NCBI GenBank assembly: GCA_002341165.1 | Contig: DDNL01000087.1 | Location: 1-24,222, forward strand | Reading direction: 5' to 3' | Source of the DNA: Shewanellaceae bacterium UBA2521 | GTDB lineage: Bacteria; Pseudomonadota; Gammaproteobacteria; Enterobacterales; Shewanellaceae | DNA length: 24,222 bases | Shown: positions 1 to 7,609 of the stretch, in pieces | Layout of the letters: each line of letters opens with the position of its first letter | Numbering within the stretch: the stretch's first letter is position 1 | Position numbers and translations under genes: made by a program | Notes under the pieces: generated by a model | What the model was told of the DNA's origin: nothing | The model's input: only the letters and a program-made list of their open reading frames with translations | The model's database searches: none

Positions 1-1
1 A

Positions 2-472
2 ACCGCTCTACAACCAGGCTCATCTATTATGCCGGGAAAAGTGAATCCTGTTATTCCTGAAGCGGCAACCATGGTTGCTGCACAAGTCATGGGATATCAC
101 ACGACCATCACCATTGCAGCTCAATCAGGTAATTTTCAGCTGAATGTGATGTTACCTCTGATTGCTTTCGATTTGCTCGACTCTATATATATCTTGGGTA
201 ACATCTGTGAAGCATTGGCAGATAAAGCGATTAAAGATTTTACGGTTCTAGATGATCGCATTGAAGAATCGTTATGGAAAAATCCGATTTTAGTGACAGC
301 ACTTAATCCTATCATCGGTTACCAGAAAGCGGCAGAAATAGCGAAGCAAGCTTATCGCGAGAAACGTTCTATTTTAGATGTATCAGAAGAAAATACAGAT
401 TTATCAAGAAAAGAGCTAGAGAAGCTATTAAATCCGAGCTTGCTGACCAAAGGTGGTGTTGCAGGAAGTTAG
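2..472 (+). CDS. fumC: Class II fumarate hydratase, C-terminal part (5' truncated by window)
   Basis: The frame is open from base 2, so the gene starts outside the window. The first residues visible are TALQPGSSIMPGKVNPV, which contain the fumarase/aspartase superfamily signature GSSxMPxKxN. This loop carries the catalytic serine. The segment that follows (helical, with NFQLNVMLPLIAFDLLDSI) and the C-terminal LNPIIGYQKAAEIAK...LNPSLLTKGG tail match class II fumarases rather than aspartase or argininosuccinate lyase. The enzyme is a cytoplasmic homotetramer that interconverts fumarate and L-malate in the TCA cycle. About the last third of the protein is present. Aspartate ammonia-lyase is the main alternative, but the tail favours FumC. 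A GNAT gene follows 25 bp downstream in the same direction. Confidence 0.9.
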   Translation, partial: TALQPGSSIMPGKVNPVIPEAATMVAAQVMGYHTTITIAAQSGNFQLNVMLPLIAFDLLDSIYILGNICEALADKAIKDFTVLDDRIEESLWKNPILVTALNPIIGYQKAAEIAKQAYREKRSILDVSEENTDLSRKELEKLLNPSLLTKGGVAGS

Positions 473-497
473 GTAGAAGTATCAAGGAGCGTGTACT

Positions 498-1073
498 GTG
501 AATTTAAACGATAAAAATGAATTGAATGTTTTGGGTCAAGCTGTGGTTTTATGTCGTGCTCAAGCCTGGCAGTCACATATGATGATGCATTATTATCAAC
601 GCAATCGTGCTCTCTTAAAACTTTGGGAGCCTACTCGTTCTATGCTGTATTTATTTGAAGCAAGCTGGCGTAAGCTACTTAAAGAGAGAGAGCAATTATC
701 GCTCAATAAGCAGTCTGCGCACTGGGTTATTTTATCTCCGCAAGAGTTACAAGTAATAGGTTGCATCAATTTAGCACGCTTACCTTTCTCTTTGCCGACC
801 TTAAATTTAGGTTACTCGATGGATCAAGATTGGCAGCGCCGAGGTATCATGAGTCATGTATTAGACTTAGTAGTGGAAGATGCTTTTTCTGAGCTTGAAA
901 TTTCAGAAGTTGAAGCATCTTGCCTGCCTGAGAATACGGCAAGTCAGCAGATATTAAAGCGCTTGGGCTTTACGCAAAGAATCAAAGAACATGGATATCG
1001 CACTTATGATATCAATGGCATTTCACGTAAGCATATGTGTTTTCACAAAGCAAAATATAGGCTGAGCAGTTAA
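498..1073 (+). CDS. GNAT N-acetyltransferase, RimJ/RimL type
   Basis: A 191-residue protein starting at GTG, chosen because AAGGAG at 484-489 lies 8 nt upstream and no ATG is as well placed. The fold is GNAT. The acetyl-CoA binding loop is visible as DQDWQRRGIMSHVL (about residues 109-122, a Q/RxxGxG/A-like motif), followed by ENTASQQILKRLGF, the typical RimJ/RimL helix where a donor loop precedes the last strand. Family members acetylate the N-termini of ribosomal proteins or small amines. The substrate cannot be read from the sequence. It lies 25 bp after fumC and probably shares its transcript. Its stop codon overlaps the end of the convergent DUF2897 gene, so no terminator separates them. 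Confidence 0.85.
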   Translation: MNLNDKNELNVLGQAVVLCRAQAWQSHMMMHYYQRNRALLKLWEPTRSMLYLFEASWRKLLKEREQLSLNKQSAHWVILSPQELQVIGCINLARLPFSLPTLNLGYSMDQDWQRRGIMSHVLDLVVEDAFSELEISEVEASCLPENTASQQILKRLGFTQRIKEHGYRTYDINGISRKHMCFHKAKYRLSS

Positions 1074-1261
1074 GTATCGGATGTCTCTTTTACTTGTGTT
1101 TTACTCGCTTTCGATTCATCTTGCAGAGATGACTTGGCTTTTTCCGAGTCAGGTTTATTTCGTGTCGGGAACTTAAACTTGGAGCTGTAGCGTAATACCA
1201 TTAAGTTGCTAATAATGATTCCAAGAGCTAGAAGTATAATCCATAAAACATCCATGTTCAT
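1070..1261 (-). CDS. DUF2897 family small single-pass membrane protein
   Basis: A 63-residue protein with one N-terminal transmembrane helix (about residues 4-24, VLWIILLALGIIISNLMVL) followed by a basic and then hydrophilic tail rich in K, S, E and T. This layout and the helix pattern fit the DUF2897 family of gammaproteobacteria, whose function is unknown. AAGG lies upstream of the ATG in AAAAGGAAAAGTAAC. A second in-frame ATG two codons later (base 1255) could also serve. The gene lies 14 bp after kdsB in the same direction and may be cotranscribed with it. Its 3' end overlaps the convergent GNAT gene by a few bases. Confidence 0.7.
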   Translation of the reverse strand: MNMDVLWIILLALGIIISNLMVLRYSSKFKFPTRNKPDSEKAKSSLQDESKASKTQVKETSDT

Positions 1262-1275
1262 GTTACTTTTCCTTT

Positions 1276-2025
1276 TTAGTTGTGAAGCACTTCTTCTTGT
1301 AAGATAGATTCACATGCTCTGATATCTTCAGGTGTATCGACTTCAGGTGAATCATATTCACTGATGGTCATTTTGATTTGAGCGCCGTATTCTAATGCAC
1401 GTAATTGCTCAAGTTTTTCTAAATCTTCCAATTGACCTAAAGGCTGCTTGGCGAATTGACGCACAAAACCTCGAGTATAAGCATAAAGACCTAGATGCTT
1501 ATAAACAGGATAGTCTTGAGTATCGCGTCCGAAAGGAATACAAGCACGAGAAAAATAGAGCGCGTCATAATTTTGATTGAAAACAACTTTGACATGTTTG
1601 GGATCGTGGCGTTGTGTTGCATCTGTAATACAATATGCTGAAGTTGCCATACTCAATGTATCCGTTGCGTTGTGAAACAGTGCAACGAGTTGTTCAATAG
1701 AGTGAGGGTGCACAAGAGGTTGATCGCCTTGTACGTTAATGATTAAGTCATCATCATTAAGTTGTAGCTGCTGCGCCGCTTGATCGATACGATCGGTACC
1801 ACTTGCTGCATGAGTGTGCGTGAGAAGTGTTTGACAACCAAAACTTTGCGCACAATCGGCAATACGTACATCATCTGTCGTAATATAAATGGCATCAATA
1901 CCTTTGGCCATTTTTGCACGTTCGTACACATGTTGAATCATAGGTTTACCTGCAATCTTTGCTAACGGCTTACCTTCAAAGCGTTTGGAGCCGTAACGAG
2001 CAGGGATAAGTAAAACAGTTTTCAT
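1276..2025 (-). CDS. kdsB: 3-deoxy-manno-octulosonate cytidylyltransferase (CMP-Kdo synthetase)
   Basis: A 249-residue protein, the usual KdsB length. The N-terminus KTVLLIPARYGSKRFEGKPL carries the nucleotide-binding PAR.GSxR..GKPL signature, followed by NVQGDQPLV near residue 95 and the region YFSRACIPFGRD typical of KdsB. It activates Kdo with CTP to give CMP-Kdo for inner-core lipopolysaccharide synthesis in the cytoplasm. The start at 2025 is preferred over an upstream in-frame ATG at 2064, because AGGA at 2032-2035 is correctly spaced from it and the family signature begins at once. It lies directly after kdnA and kdnB. In Shewanella the KdsB of this arrangement prefers the 8-amino sugar Kdo8N, so the same preference is inferred here. 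A stem-loop sits just upstream of its ribosome binding site. Confidence 0.95.
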   Translation of the reverse strand: MKTVLLIPARYGSKRFEGKPLAKIAGKPMIQHVYERAKMAKGIDAIYITTDDVRIADCAQSFGCQTLLTHTHAASGTDRIDQAAQQLQLNDDDLIINVQGDQPLVHPHSIEQLVALFHNATDTLSMATSAYCITDATQRHDPKHVKVVFNQNYDALYFSRACIPFGRDTQDYPVYKHLGLYAYTRGFVRQFAKQPLGQLEDLEKLEQLRALEYGAQIKMTISEYDSPEVDTPEDIRACESILQEEVLHN

Positions 2026-2039
2026 AATGATCCTAAAAT

Positions 2040-2068
2040 AAGAGTGCTGTCTATCTATAAGCACTCTT
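2040..2068 (-). terminator. Stem-loop between kdnB and kdsB (attenuator or processing site)
   Basis: AAGAGTGCT at 2040-2048 and AGCACTCTT at 2060-2068 form a perfect 9-bp stem with an 11-nt loop. On the minus strand the stem is followed by ATTTTA, a weak T-rich tail, and the kdsB ribosome binding site begins about 4 nt later. It could be a leaky intrinsic terminator lowering or raising kdsB relative to kdnAB, an mRNA end-stabilising structure, or a control on kdsB translation. The tail is too short to call a strong terminator. Confidence 0.5.
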
Positions 2069-2085
2069 TAATAATACAAGGTAAG

Positions 2086-3153
2086 TTAAATGCGGCGATA
2101 AAGTCGCGTTAACATGTCATCAGTGACTTGCTCTTGCCAATGTTCACCGTATACATTTTCCCATAAAGGAGCCATACCTTTGGCAATCTTGACCATTTTA
2201 GCAATAGTTTCATCAGGCAAGTCGGCACACACATTTTGTGGTAACTCAATTTGATGTATATCGAGCATTTTTCTAAATTCCATTACACCTTCAGGATAAA
2301 AGTCTTCTAAGACATTAAATGCTAAACAGTTGCCAATACCATGATGATAACCAAGTACGTAAGATAGGCCATAAGAGATTGCATGACATGCACCAACTTG
2401 GCTGTAAGCGATACTCATGCCGCCCATATAAGATGCCATCATTAATTTATCATCACTGTCTGGATGTGAATCAAGATAAACTTGGCGACATAAGTCTAAT
2501 GCTTTTTCACCAAAGGCTTGAGAGTATTCATTTAAAAATGTTCCAGTGAGTGATTCGATACAATGAATATAACAATCCATACCGGTATAAAACCACTGAT
2601 CTTTGGGTACACCTTGAATCAATTCAGGATCCATAACGATTTGGTCAAACACAGTATGATCAGAGTTTAAACCAAGTTTACGCTCAGGACCACAGAGTAC
2701 CGCCGTACGAGATGCTTCTGCACCTGTACCTGATATGGTCGGAATACCAACATGATGCACCGCTGGATTTTGGATCAGATCCCAACCTTGATATTTGGCT
2801 GAGCCGCCTTCATTCGTGAGCATAAGCGCCACAGCTTTAGCGAGATCAAGTGTTGATCCACCACCAATACCGATTACACTAACAGGTAATTTTTGCTTGG
2901 CTTTAACTTGTTCTGTGAGTGTGTCTACTTGTACAGTTGTAGGTTCATCCGTTACATCTACCCATAATAACTGATCTTGACCACGTAAAGGAATGCGATC
3001 TTTTAAGGCTTTGTCTTGATGTACCTTATCGACAAGAAATACAACAAAATCATCATCTTGTTTGCGCTCTTCACTTAAAATGTCATGAAGCTGGTTAAAA
3101 GCACCTCGCCCAAAAATCATTTTAGGTACAGCTTTGAAGTTACGAAATTTCAT
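2086..3153 (-). CDS. kdnB: 3-deoxy-alpha-D-manno-octulosonate 8-oxidase, iron-containing alcohol dehydrogenase family
   Basis: A 355-residue protein of the type III iron-dependent alcohol dehydrogenase fold. The cofactor-binding motif GIGGGSTLDLAKA is at about residues 95-106. The expected metal ligands are seen as D193 and H197 (FYTGMDCYIHCIESL), H257 (GACHAIS) and H270/H271 (GYHHGIGNCLAF). KdnB oxidises the 8-hydroxyl of Kdo to an aldehyde. KdnA then aminates it, giving 8-amino-3,8-dideoxy-Kdo for the lipopolysaccharide inner core, a modification linked to polymyxin tolerance in Shewanella. The start at 3153 (MKFRNFK) has AAGGA 7 nt upstream. An in-frame ATG at 3171 overlaps that site and is less likely. 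It follows kdnA by 18 bp and precedes kdsB. The assignment rests on family features and this gene order. Confidence 0.88.
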   Translation of the reverse strand: MKFRNFKAVPKMIFGRGAFNQLHDILSEERKQDDDFVVFLVDKVHQDKALKDRIPLRGQDQLLWVDVTDEPTTVQVDTLTEQVKAKQKLPVSVIGIGGGSTLDLAKAVALMLTNEGGSAKYQGWDLIQNPAVHHVGIPTISGTGAEASRTAVLCGPERKLGLNSDHTVFDQIVMDPELIQGVPKDQWFYTGMDCYIHCIESLTGTFLNEYSQAFGEKALDLCRQVYLDSHPDSDDKLMMASYMGGMSIAYSQVGACHAISYGLSYVLGYHHGIGNCLAFNVLEDFYPEGVMEFRKMLDIHQIELPQNVCADLPDETIAKMVKIAKGMAPLWENVYGEHWQEQVTDDMLTRLYRRI

Positions 3154-3171
3154 GGTAGTTTCCTTATTCAT

Positions 3172-4356
3172 TTAAGCGAAGGCTTGACGCATTGACTCGA
3201 TACGTTGATCGATTTCTTCTTCTGTCCATGAGAGTTTTATCAACATAGATAATGTACGGCTCATGATGTCATCAGATTGAGGTAAATGCACTTGAGTATA
3301 ATCAGGCACTTGGTCATTGAGCTCGATAGGTAAAGGAGCACAACTGGTCATAGTTTGAATATGTTGCCAGTTTTTCAAGTAATGCCAAGAGTTGACATAC
3401 CAATAGAAGCAGCCATCTACACCGTGTTCACTAAGCTTTTGATGTATTTCTGCTGTACGTTCTTGCGTAGGTAACATAAAGCTTAAGAAGCTAGCTTGAT
3501 CGCCTTCAGGATCTGCCAGTTCACGCCATTGAATGTCAGCAATATCAGCTAAAGCAGCTTTGATTTTAGCTTTTGTTTTACGTTGTGTAGCAACGATTTT
3601 GTCGAGCTTACGTAATTGTGCAAGACCCATAGCTGCATTTAATTCTGAAATACGAAAGTTCAACCCCATGATAGGGTGCTTTTCTGCACCACGGTCTGAG
3701 CCAATATGATCATGACCATGATCAGAGTACATATGCGCATAGTTATAAATTTCAGGGTGATTCGTGATGACCGCGCCACCTTCACCACAGGTAATAGTTT
3801 TGACTGAATCAAATGAATAGGTACCGGCATGACCTAGAGTACCAAGAGCTTGACCTTTATAAGTACCACCAATAGCTTGGCACGCATCTTCGAGTATTAA
3901 AATGCCATGAACTTCACATACTTTTTTGATGGCGTCCATATCAGGCATTGCGCCACACATATGCACGACATTTACTGCTTTAGTACGAGGTGTGATCACT
4001 TTTTCTATACCTTGTGCAGAAATACAAAGTGTTTCATCTATTTCAGCAAAAACAGGAATAGCGCCAGCTGCAACAATAGCTTCTACAGAAGCGACAAAGG
4101 TAAAAGGAGGTACAATGACCTCATCGCCAGCTCCTACACCCATAGCAGCTAAGGCTGTTTGCAAAGCTGCAGTACCGCTTGAAACTAAGTGAGCATGTTT
4201 CACTTGCATGGTATCACAAAGTAGCTCTTCCATTTCTTTTGCTTTCCAATGGCCGTTACGGGCATGGTCAAAGTTATAACGGAACGTCACACCGTTATCT
4301 AAAACGTCCATGACTTCTTTTCTTTCTTCGTGATCTAAAATTTCAAAACCAGGCAT
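3172..4356 (-). CDS. kdnA: 8-amino-3,8-dideoxy-alpha-D-manno-octulosonate transaminase
   Basis: A 394-residue PLP enzyme of the DegT/DnrJ/EryC1 sugar aminotransferase family. Visible features are SSGTAALQTAL (residues 59-69, phosphate-binding part), LEDACQAIGG with D157 contacting the pyridine nitrogen, and SFDSVKTITCGEGG with K186 as the Schiff-base lysine. It transfers an amino group, from glutamate in the known enzyme, to the 8-aldehyde of oxidised Kdo. The start at 4356 (MPGFEIL) has AAGGTGG just upstream and is preferred over a Met 12 codons earlier. It is the first gene of a leftward kdnA-kdnB-kdsB operon. The kdnB and kdsB neighbours separate it from other sugar aminotransferases in the family, such as PseC 15 kb away. 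Confidence 0.88.
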   Translation of the reverse strand: MPGFEILDHEERKEVMDVLDNGVTFRYNFDHARNGHWKAKEMEELLCDTMQVKHAHLVSSGTAALQTALAAMGVGAGDEVIVPPFTFVASVEAIVAAGAIPVFAEIDETLCISAQGIEKVITPRTKAVNVVHMCGAMPDMDAIKKVCEVHGILILEDACQAIGGTYKGQALGTLGHAGTYSFDSVKTITCGEGGAVITNHPEIYNYAHMYSDHGHDHIGSDRGAEKHPIMGLNFRISELNAAMGLAQLRKLDKIVATQRKTKAKIKAALADIADIQWRELADPEGDQASFLSFMLPTQERTAEIHQKLSEHGVDGCFYWYVNSWHYLKNWQHIQTMTSCAPLPIELNDQVPDYTQVHLPQSDDIMSRTLSMLIKLSWTEEEIDQRIESMRQAFA

Positions 4357-4428
4357 GAGGCCACCTTTATTTAATATCAATATCTCCATCACTTTGGATA
4401 GAGGTGTAATGTATTTGCAAATGTGCTT

Positions 4429-4434
4429 ATTATA
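4429..4434 (-). promoter_or_regulatory. Candidate -10 element of the kdnA-kdnB-kdsB operon
   Basis: On the minus strand the 113-bp gap before kdnA contains TATAAT at 4434-4429, inside GGTTATAATAAGC, a perfect consensus -10. The -35 region about 17 bp upstream (TTAGTT-like) is poor. The resulting leader to the kdnA start would be about 70 nt. The rest of the gap is AT-rich and holds no gene. Confidence 0.4.
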
Positions 4435-4505
4435 ACCTGTAAATAGATTAAATAACTAATTTTTTTATAAAAAGAGTTTTAATTTTTCTTGAAAATGACA
4501 CAAGG

Positions 4506-5198
4506 TTAAGACGTAAAAGGAGGGTGATTGATGTTATAAACATATTTTTTCAAAATTTGTGGTAAAAGAGGCAGAATCACCTCTTTCAACTTGATGTCTT
4601 TTTGCTCTAACGTTTGATAGAGTAAGGCTTCTGGAAAGTCATGTAAGGCTTGATTAGAACGTGGCGCATAGCTGAGATGCCAAGGTTCAACATGAATACC
4701 ACCACGCTCAGAGGCATAAGGCCAAAAAAAGTGATAGTTGTGCGCATGTTGAGAGAGCCAGTTGAATAAAGATGCGCAAGGTCCACCTGATTCATATTCT
4801 TGTGGAATCAGTTGTAATGTTTCAGGCGTCATGGTTTTCGCATCGTAGATGTCAAAATCAGTGCCCCAATGATGTCTAGAAGTTCCAGGTAAAGCAGACC
4901 AATTTAAGATTTCTTCTACCAGCTGCTCTGGTGTCAACTGCTTGATATCTATAGGAACACTATGTATATCTAAAACAGGACGCTGTCCTGTTGCTTTTTG
5001 ATTCCAAATCCAAGCTTGACGTTCAAAACTGCGATAGCTTGAAACGATTTCGAGTGCAAAGCCATCACGTGCAGCTGCTTCCTGTAATGATGTGAAAGCA
5101 TGTGCTGTATGTGCATCTAGGCGCTGTTGTCCCATATCGATGATATGGCTATCTTGCAAACCTAAGATTTGTTCTGGATTTAACTCGACGTTGGACAT
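4506..5198 (-). CDS. M15 family metallopeptidase (VanY/LdcB-like D,D- or L,D-carboxypeptidase)
   Basis: A 230-residue protein of peptidase family M15B. The zinc-site motifs are clear: SRHHWGTDFD at residues 107-116 (S-x-H-x-x-G-x-x-x-D, ligands H109 and D116) and EPWH at 171-174 (general base E171, ligand H174). SSYRS at 53-57 is the substrate-binding motif of VanY-type enzymes. Such enzymes trim the terminal D-alanine from peptidoglycan stem peptides. No signal peptide is visible: the N-terminus MSNVELNPEQ is hydrophilic, so a cytoplasmic role in muropeptide recycling (LdcB/LdcA-like) is possible. The start overlaps the last 19 bases of dapE, which suggests coupling. dapE supplies diaminopimelate, so the pair links precursor synthesis with peptidoglycan turnover. 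Confidence 0.85.
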   Translation of the reverse strand: MSNVELNPEQILGLQDSHIIDMGQQRLDAHTAHAFTSLQEAAARDGFALEIVSSYRSFERQAWIWNQKATGQRPVLDIHSVPIDIKQLTPEQLVEEILNWSALPGTSRHHWGTDFDIYDAKTMTPETLQLIPQEYESGGPCASLFNWLSQHAHNYHFFWPYASERGGIHVEPWHLSYAPRSNQALHDFPEALLYQTLEQKDIKLKEVILPLLPQILKKYVYNINHPPFTS

Positions 5199-6331
5199 AG
5201 TAACTTTTCCAATAACCCTTCATAGCAGTGTGTTAAGGTCACCAAATCATCGACAGCGACGCATTCATTGACTTGATGAATGGTTGCATTGATAGGGCCT
5301 AGTTCAATCACTTGTGCACCTGTTGGCGCAATGAAGCGTCCATCAGAAGTACCGCCAGATGTTTCAAGTTTAGGCTTAATCCCTGTTTTTTCATAGACAA
5401 CTTCGAGACTTTGTTCAACAAGCCGACCTGATTCGGTTAAAAAAGGCTTACCACTGTGACTCCATGTGATATCACATGGCACCTGATGACGCTTCAATAA
5501 TTTTTCAACGCGCTCTTGGAGTTCCACAGCCGTGACTTCAGTAGAATAACGGAAGTTAAAACTGAAATGAGCTTGGCTTGGAATCACATTCGTTGCTTGC
5601 TCACCGGATTGGATATTGATGAGCTGAAAACTTGTGGGGGGAAAGTATGCATTGCCCTGATCCCATTGCATTGCTGTTAACTCTGCCAGTGCACCGGTCA
5701 TTAAATGAATAGGGTTTCGTGCAAGATGAGGATAAGCAACATGACCTTGAATGCCTGTAACGGTTACATGTCCTGTTAAACTACCTCGGCGCCCATTTTT
5801 AATGACATCCCCTAATTGGTTACGAGAAGAGGGCTCACCGACAACAGCCCATTTAATTTTTTCTTGACGCTGTTCCAGTGTTTCTATAACGCGTATTGTG
5901 CCATTAATGAAAGGTCCTTCTTCATCACTGGTAATCAGAAAAGCAATCGAACCCTTGTGTTGCGGGTTGTTTTGTACAAAATATTTAGTTGCGACCAGCA
6001 TGGCAGCGAGAGAGCCCTTCATATCAGCAGCGCCACGTCCAAATAAGTGACCATTACGAATTTCAGGTTGAAAAGGGTCGCTATGCCATTGACTTAGATT
6101 GCCAGCAGGTACGACGTCGGTGTGACCAGCAAAACAAAATACAGATTCCTCTTGACCGCGTCTTGCCCACAAGTTTGTTGTATCATCAAAAATCATTGGT
6201 TCGATGTGAAAGCCAAGTTGTTTGAGATAGTCGGCAATCACCTTTTGGCAGCCTTTGTCATCAGGTGTGACTGAAGATCGGGAGATCAGTTGCTGAGCCA
6301 GATCTAAAACTTCTTGTTGGATTGAAGTCAT
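5180..6331 (-). CDS. dapE: Succinyl-diaminopimelate desuccinylase
   Basis: A 383-residue M20 family dinuclear zinc hydrolase, close to the 375 residues of E. coli DapE. Zinc-site motifs are FAGHTDVVPAGN (H70, D72), GRGAADMKGSLAAML (D103 bridging), and TSDEEGPFINGT (E137 catalytic, E138 ligand). SGGTSDGRF and ELGPINATIHQVNE near the C-terminus supply further conserved residues. It hydrolyses N-succinyl-L,L-diaminopimelate to succinate and L,L-DAP in the lysine and peptidoglycan precursor pathway. The start codon overlaps the yffB stop as ATGA. The 3' end overlaps the M15 peptidase gene by 19 bp. Confidence 0.97.
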   Translation of the reverse strand: MTSIQQEVLDLAQQLISRSSVTPDDKGCQKVIADYLKQLGFHIEPMIFDDTTNLWARRGQEESVFCFAGHTDVVPAGNLSQWHSDPFQPEIRNGHLFGRGAADMKGSLAAMLVATKYFVQNNPQHKGSIAFLITSDEEGPFINGTIRVIETLEQRQEKIKWAVVGEPSSRNQLGDVIKNGRRGSLTGHVTVTGIQGHVAYPHLARNPIHLMTGALAELTAMQWDQGNAYFPPTSFQLINIQSGEQATNVIPSQAHFSFNFRYSTEVTAVELQERVEKLLKRHQVPCDITWSHSGKPFLTESGRLVEQSLEVVYEKTGIKPKLETSGGTSDGRFIAPTGAQVIELGPINATIHQVNECVAVDDLVTLTHCYEGLLEKLLCPTSS

Positions 6332-6669
6332 GAGGTGAGGGTCTCGTAAGTTGCTGTATCAAAGCCAACAAAGATGCCATGTGCACCTTCAAGAACTGGA
6401 CGCTTCACAAGTGTTGGATGTTCGCACATGAGCTCGACCGCTTTTTGAGCATTTATATCTATTTTAGCAGCGGACGGGAGTTCACGAAATGTTTTGCTAC
6501 GACGATTGAGTAGGACTTCCCAAGAGGTGTGCTTTAACCAGCTTTGGATCAATGCAGCAGTTAGAGTTTCTTTTTTGAAGTCGAAAAAATTATATTCTAA
6601 TTGATGTTGTTCTAAAAATTTACATGCTTTTTTAACGCTATCACAGTTTTTAATACCATAAAGAATCAT
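6328..6669 (-). CDS. yffB: ArsC/Spx-family protein YffB
   Basis: A 113-residue thioredoxin-fold protein of the ArsC/Spx family. It has the N-terminal MILYGIKNCDSVKKA motif with the single conserved C9, then LNRRSKTFRELP, and LVKRPVLEG near residue 90 (the conserved cis-proline and Arg region). E. coli YffB (118 aa) is a close match in length and lies upstream of dapE in the same order. The biochemical role of YffB is not firmly established and glutathione-dependent thiol chemistry has been proposed. Its ribosome binding site is GAGG about 8 nt before the ATG. Its stop overlaps the dapE start by four bases (ATGA). Confidence 0.92.
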   Translation of the reverse strand: MILYGIKNCDSVKKACKFLEQHQLEYNFFDFKKETLTAALIQSWLKHTSWEVLLNRRSKTFRELPSAAKIDINAQKAVELMCEHPTLVKRPVLEGAHGIFVGFDTATYETLTS

Positions 6670-6682
6670 GAGTTAACCTCGT

Positions 6683-7426
6683 TTATTTATAATTTAAGTT
6701 TTGGTGATGCTTGCGCCAGAATAAAGTTGCGCCACAAATGGCTGCGGGCATAATAAAAAGATTGATCACAGGAATCATTGTACAAAATAAAACAGCTAAA
6801 CCAAAACCGAAGTATTCCATTCGGCAGGATTGAATCTGTTTTATGGCTTGTTGGAAAGAAACAGATTGATGTTCAAAGTGATAATCACTATATTCAATGG
6901 CGAGCACCCATGCGCTGAGAATAAAACTTAAAATAGGCGTTAATATCTGGCCTATAACTGGAATAAAAAGACCTACATTGCATAAAAGTAAACGCGGTAT
7001 GATGTATTTTATTTTTTGCCACTGTCTACGCCAAGGCTCTAATAGCAGGCTTTGCCATGTGAGTGTAGATGTAGGTACAGATTGAGTGAGTATGTATGAA
7101 AATGCCCGTTCTGCGAGGAGACTATTAAAAGGTGCCGCAAGCGTACTCAGAAAGAGAATAAATACCGTACTGAAAGATACAAAAAGTAGAAGTAAGACAA
7201 GAGGTATAATCAACCAGCTTAGCCAAATTAAAAAGTCAGGCAAGAAACTTTGTACCCATAATAAAAGGGATTCAACTTGTTTATAAATAAATCCATATAG
7301 ACAAATAACAAGAATTATATTAAGAGCTAAGGGAATAAAAAAGTATTTTCTGAGTTCGGGTTTAAAGCTTAATTGAAAACCTTGACAGAGGTATTGAAAG
7401 CCTCGTAAGATAGAACCTATCATCAC
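6683..7426 (-). CDS. cysZ: Sulfate transporter CysZ (EI24 domain)
   Basis: A 247-residue inner membrane protein, the typical length of CysZ. The N-terminus GSILRGFQYLCQGFQLSFKPELRKYFFIPLALNII is characteristic. Hydrophobic segments follow at about residues 29-47, 64-95, 145-175 and 207-235. CysZ mediates sulfate uptake for cysteine synthesis. Two adjacent ATG codons (7426 and 7423) follow AAGG by about 10 nt and either may start. No cys genes are nearby. yffB follows 13 bp after, so the gene is probably first in a cysZ-yffB-dapE-M15 transcript. Confidence 0.85.
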   Translation of the reverse strand: MMIGSILRGFQYLCQGFQLSFKPELRKYFFIPLALNIILVICLYGFIYKQVESLLLWVQSFLPDFLIWLSWLIIPLVLLLLFVSFSTVFILFLSTLAAPFNSLLAERAFSYILTQSVPTSTLTWQSLLLEPWRRQWQKIKYIIPRLLLCNVGLFIPVIGQILTPILSFILSAWVLAIEYSDYHFEHQSVSFQQAIKQIQSCRMEYFGFGLAVLFCTMIPVINLFIMPAAICGATLFWRKHHQNLNYK

Positions 7427-7609
7427 TGTATTGCCTTTTTATATATTATCATCGCCTAAATTCCCACTTAATTTTTGTTCATATTAACAACCTCTAAGAA
7501 AAAAACAAGACCTGTGCGAGCGTATAGTGAAAAGCGATGAAAAGTCATTTTAAGTATTTTAATTTTTTTAAGTTCAAGTGTCGTATCTATATTGTATGAA
7601 GGCTTTTTT

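Noticed and set aside
3907..4192. Two rightward open frames of 81 and 88 codons opposite kdnA
   Set aside because: They lie entirely within the clear kdnA reading frame, have no ribosome binding site and no recognisable motif. They are antisense shadows.
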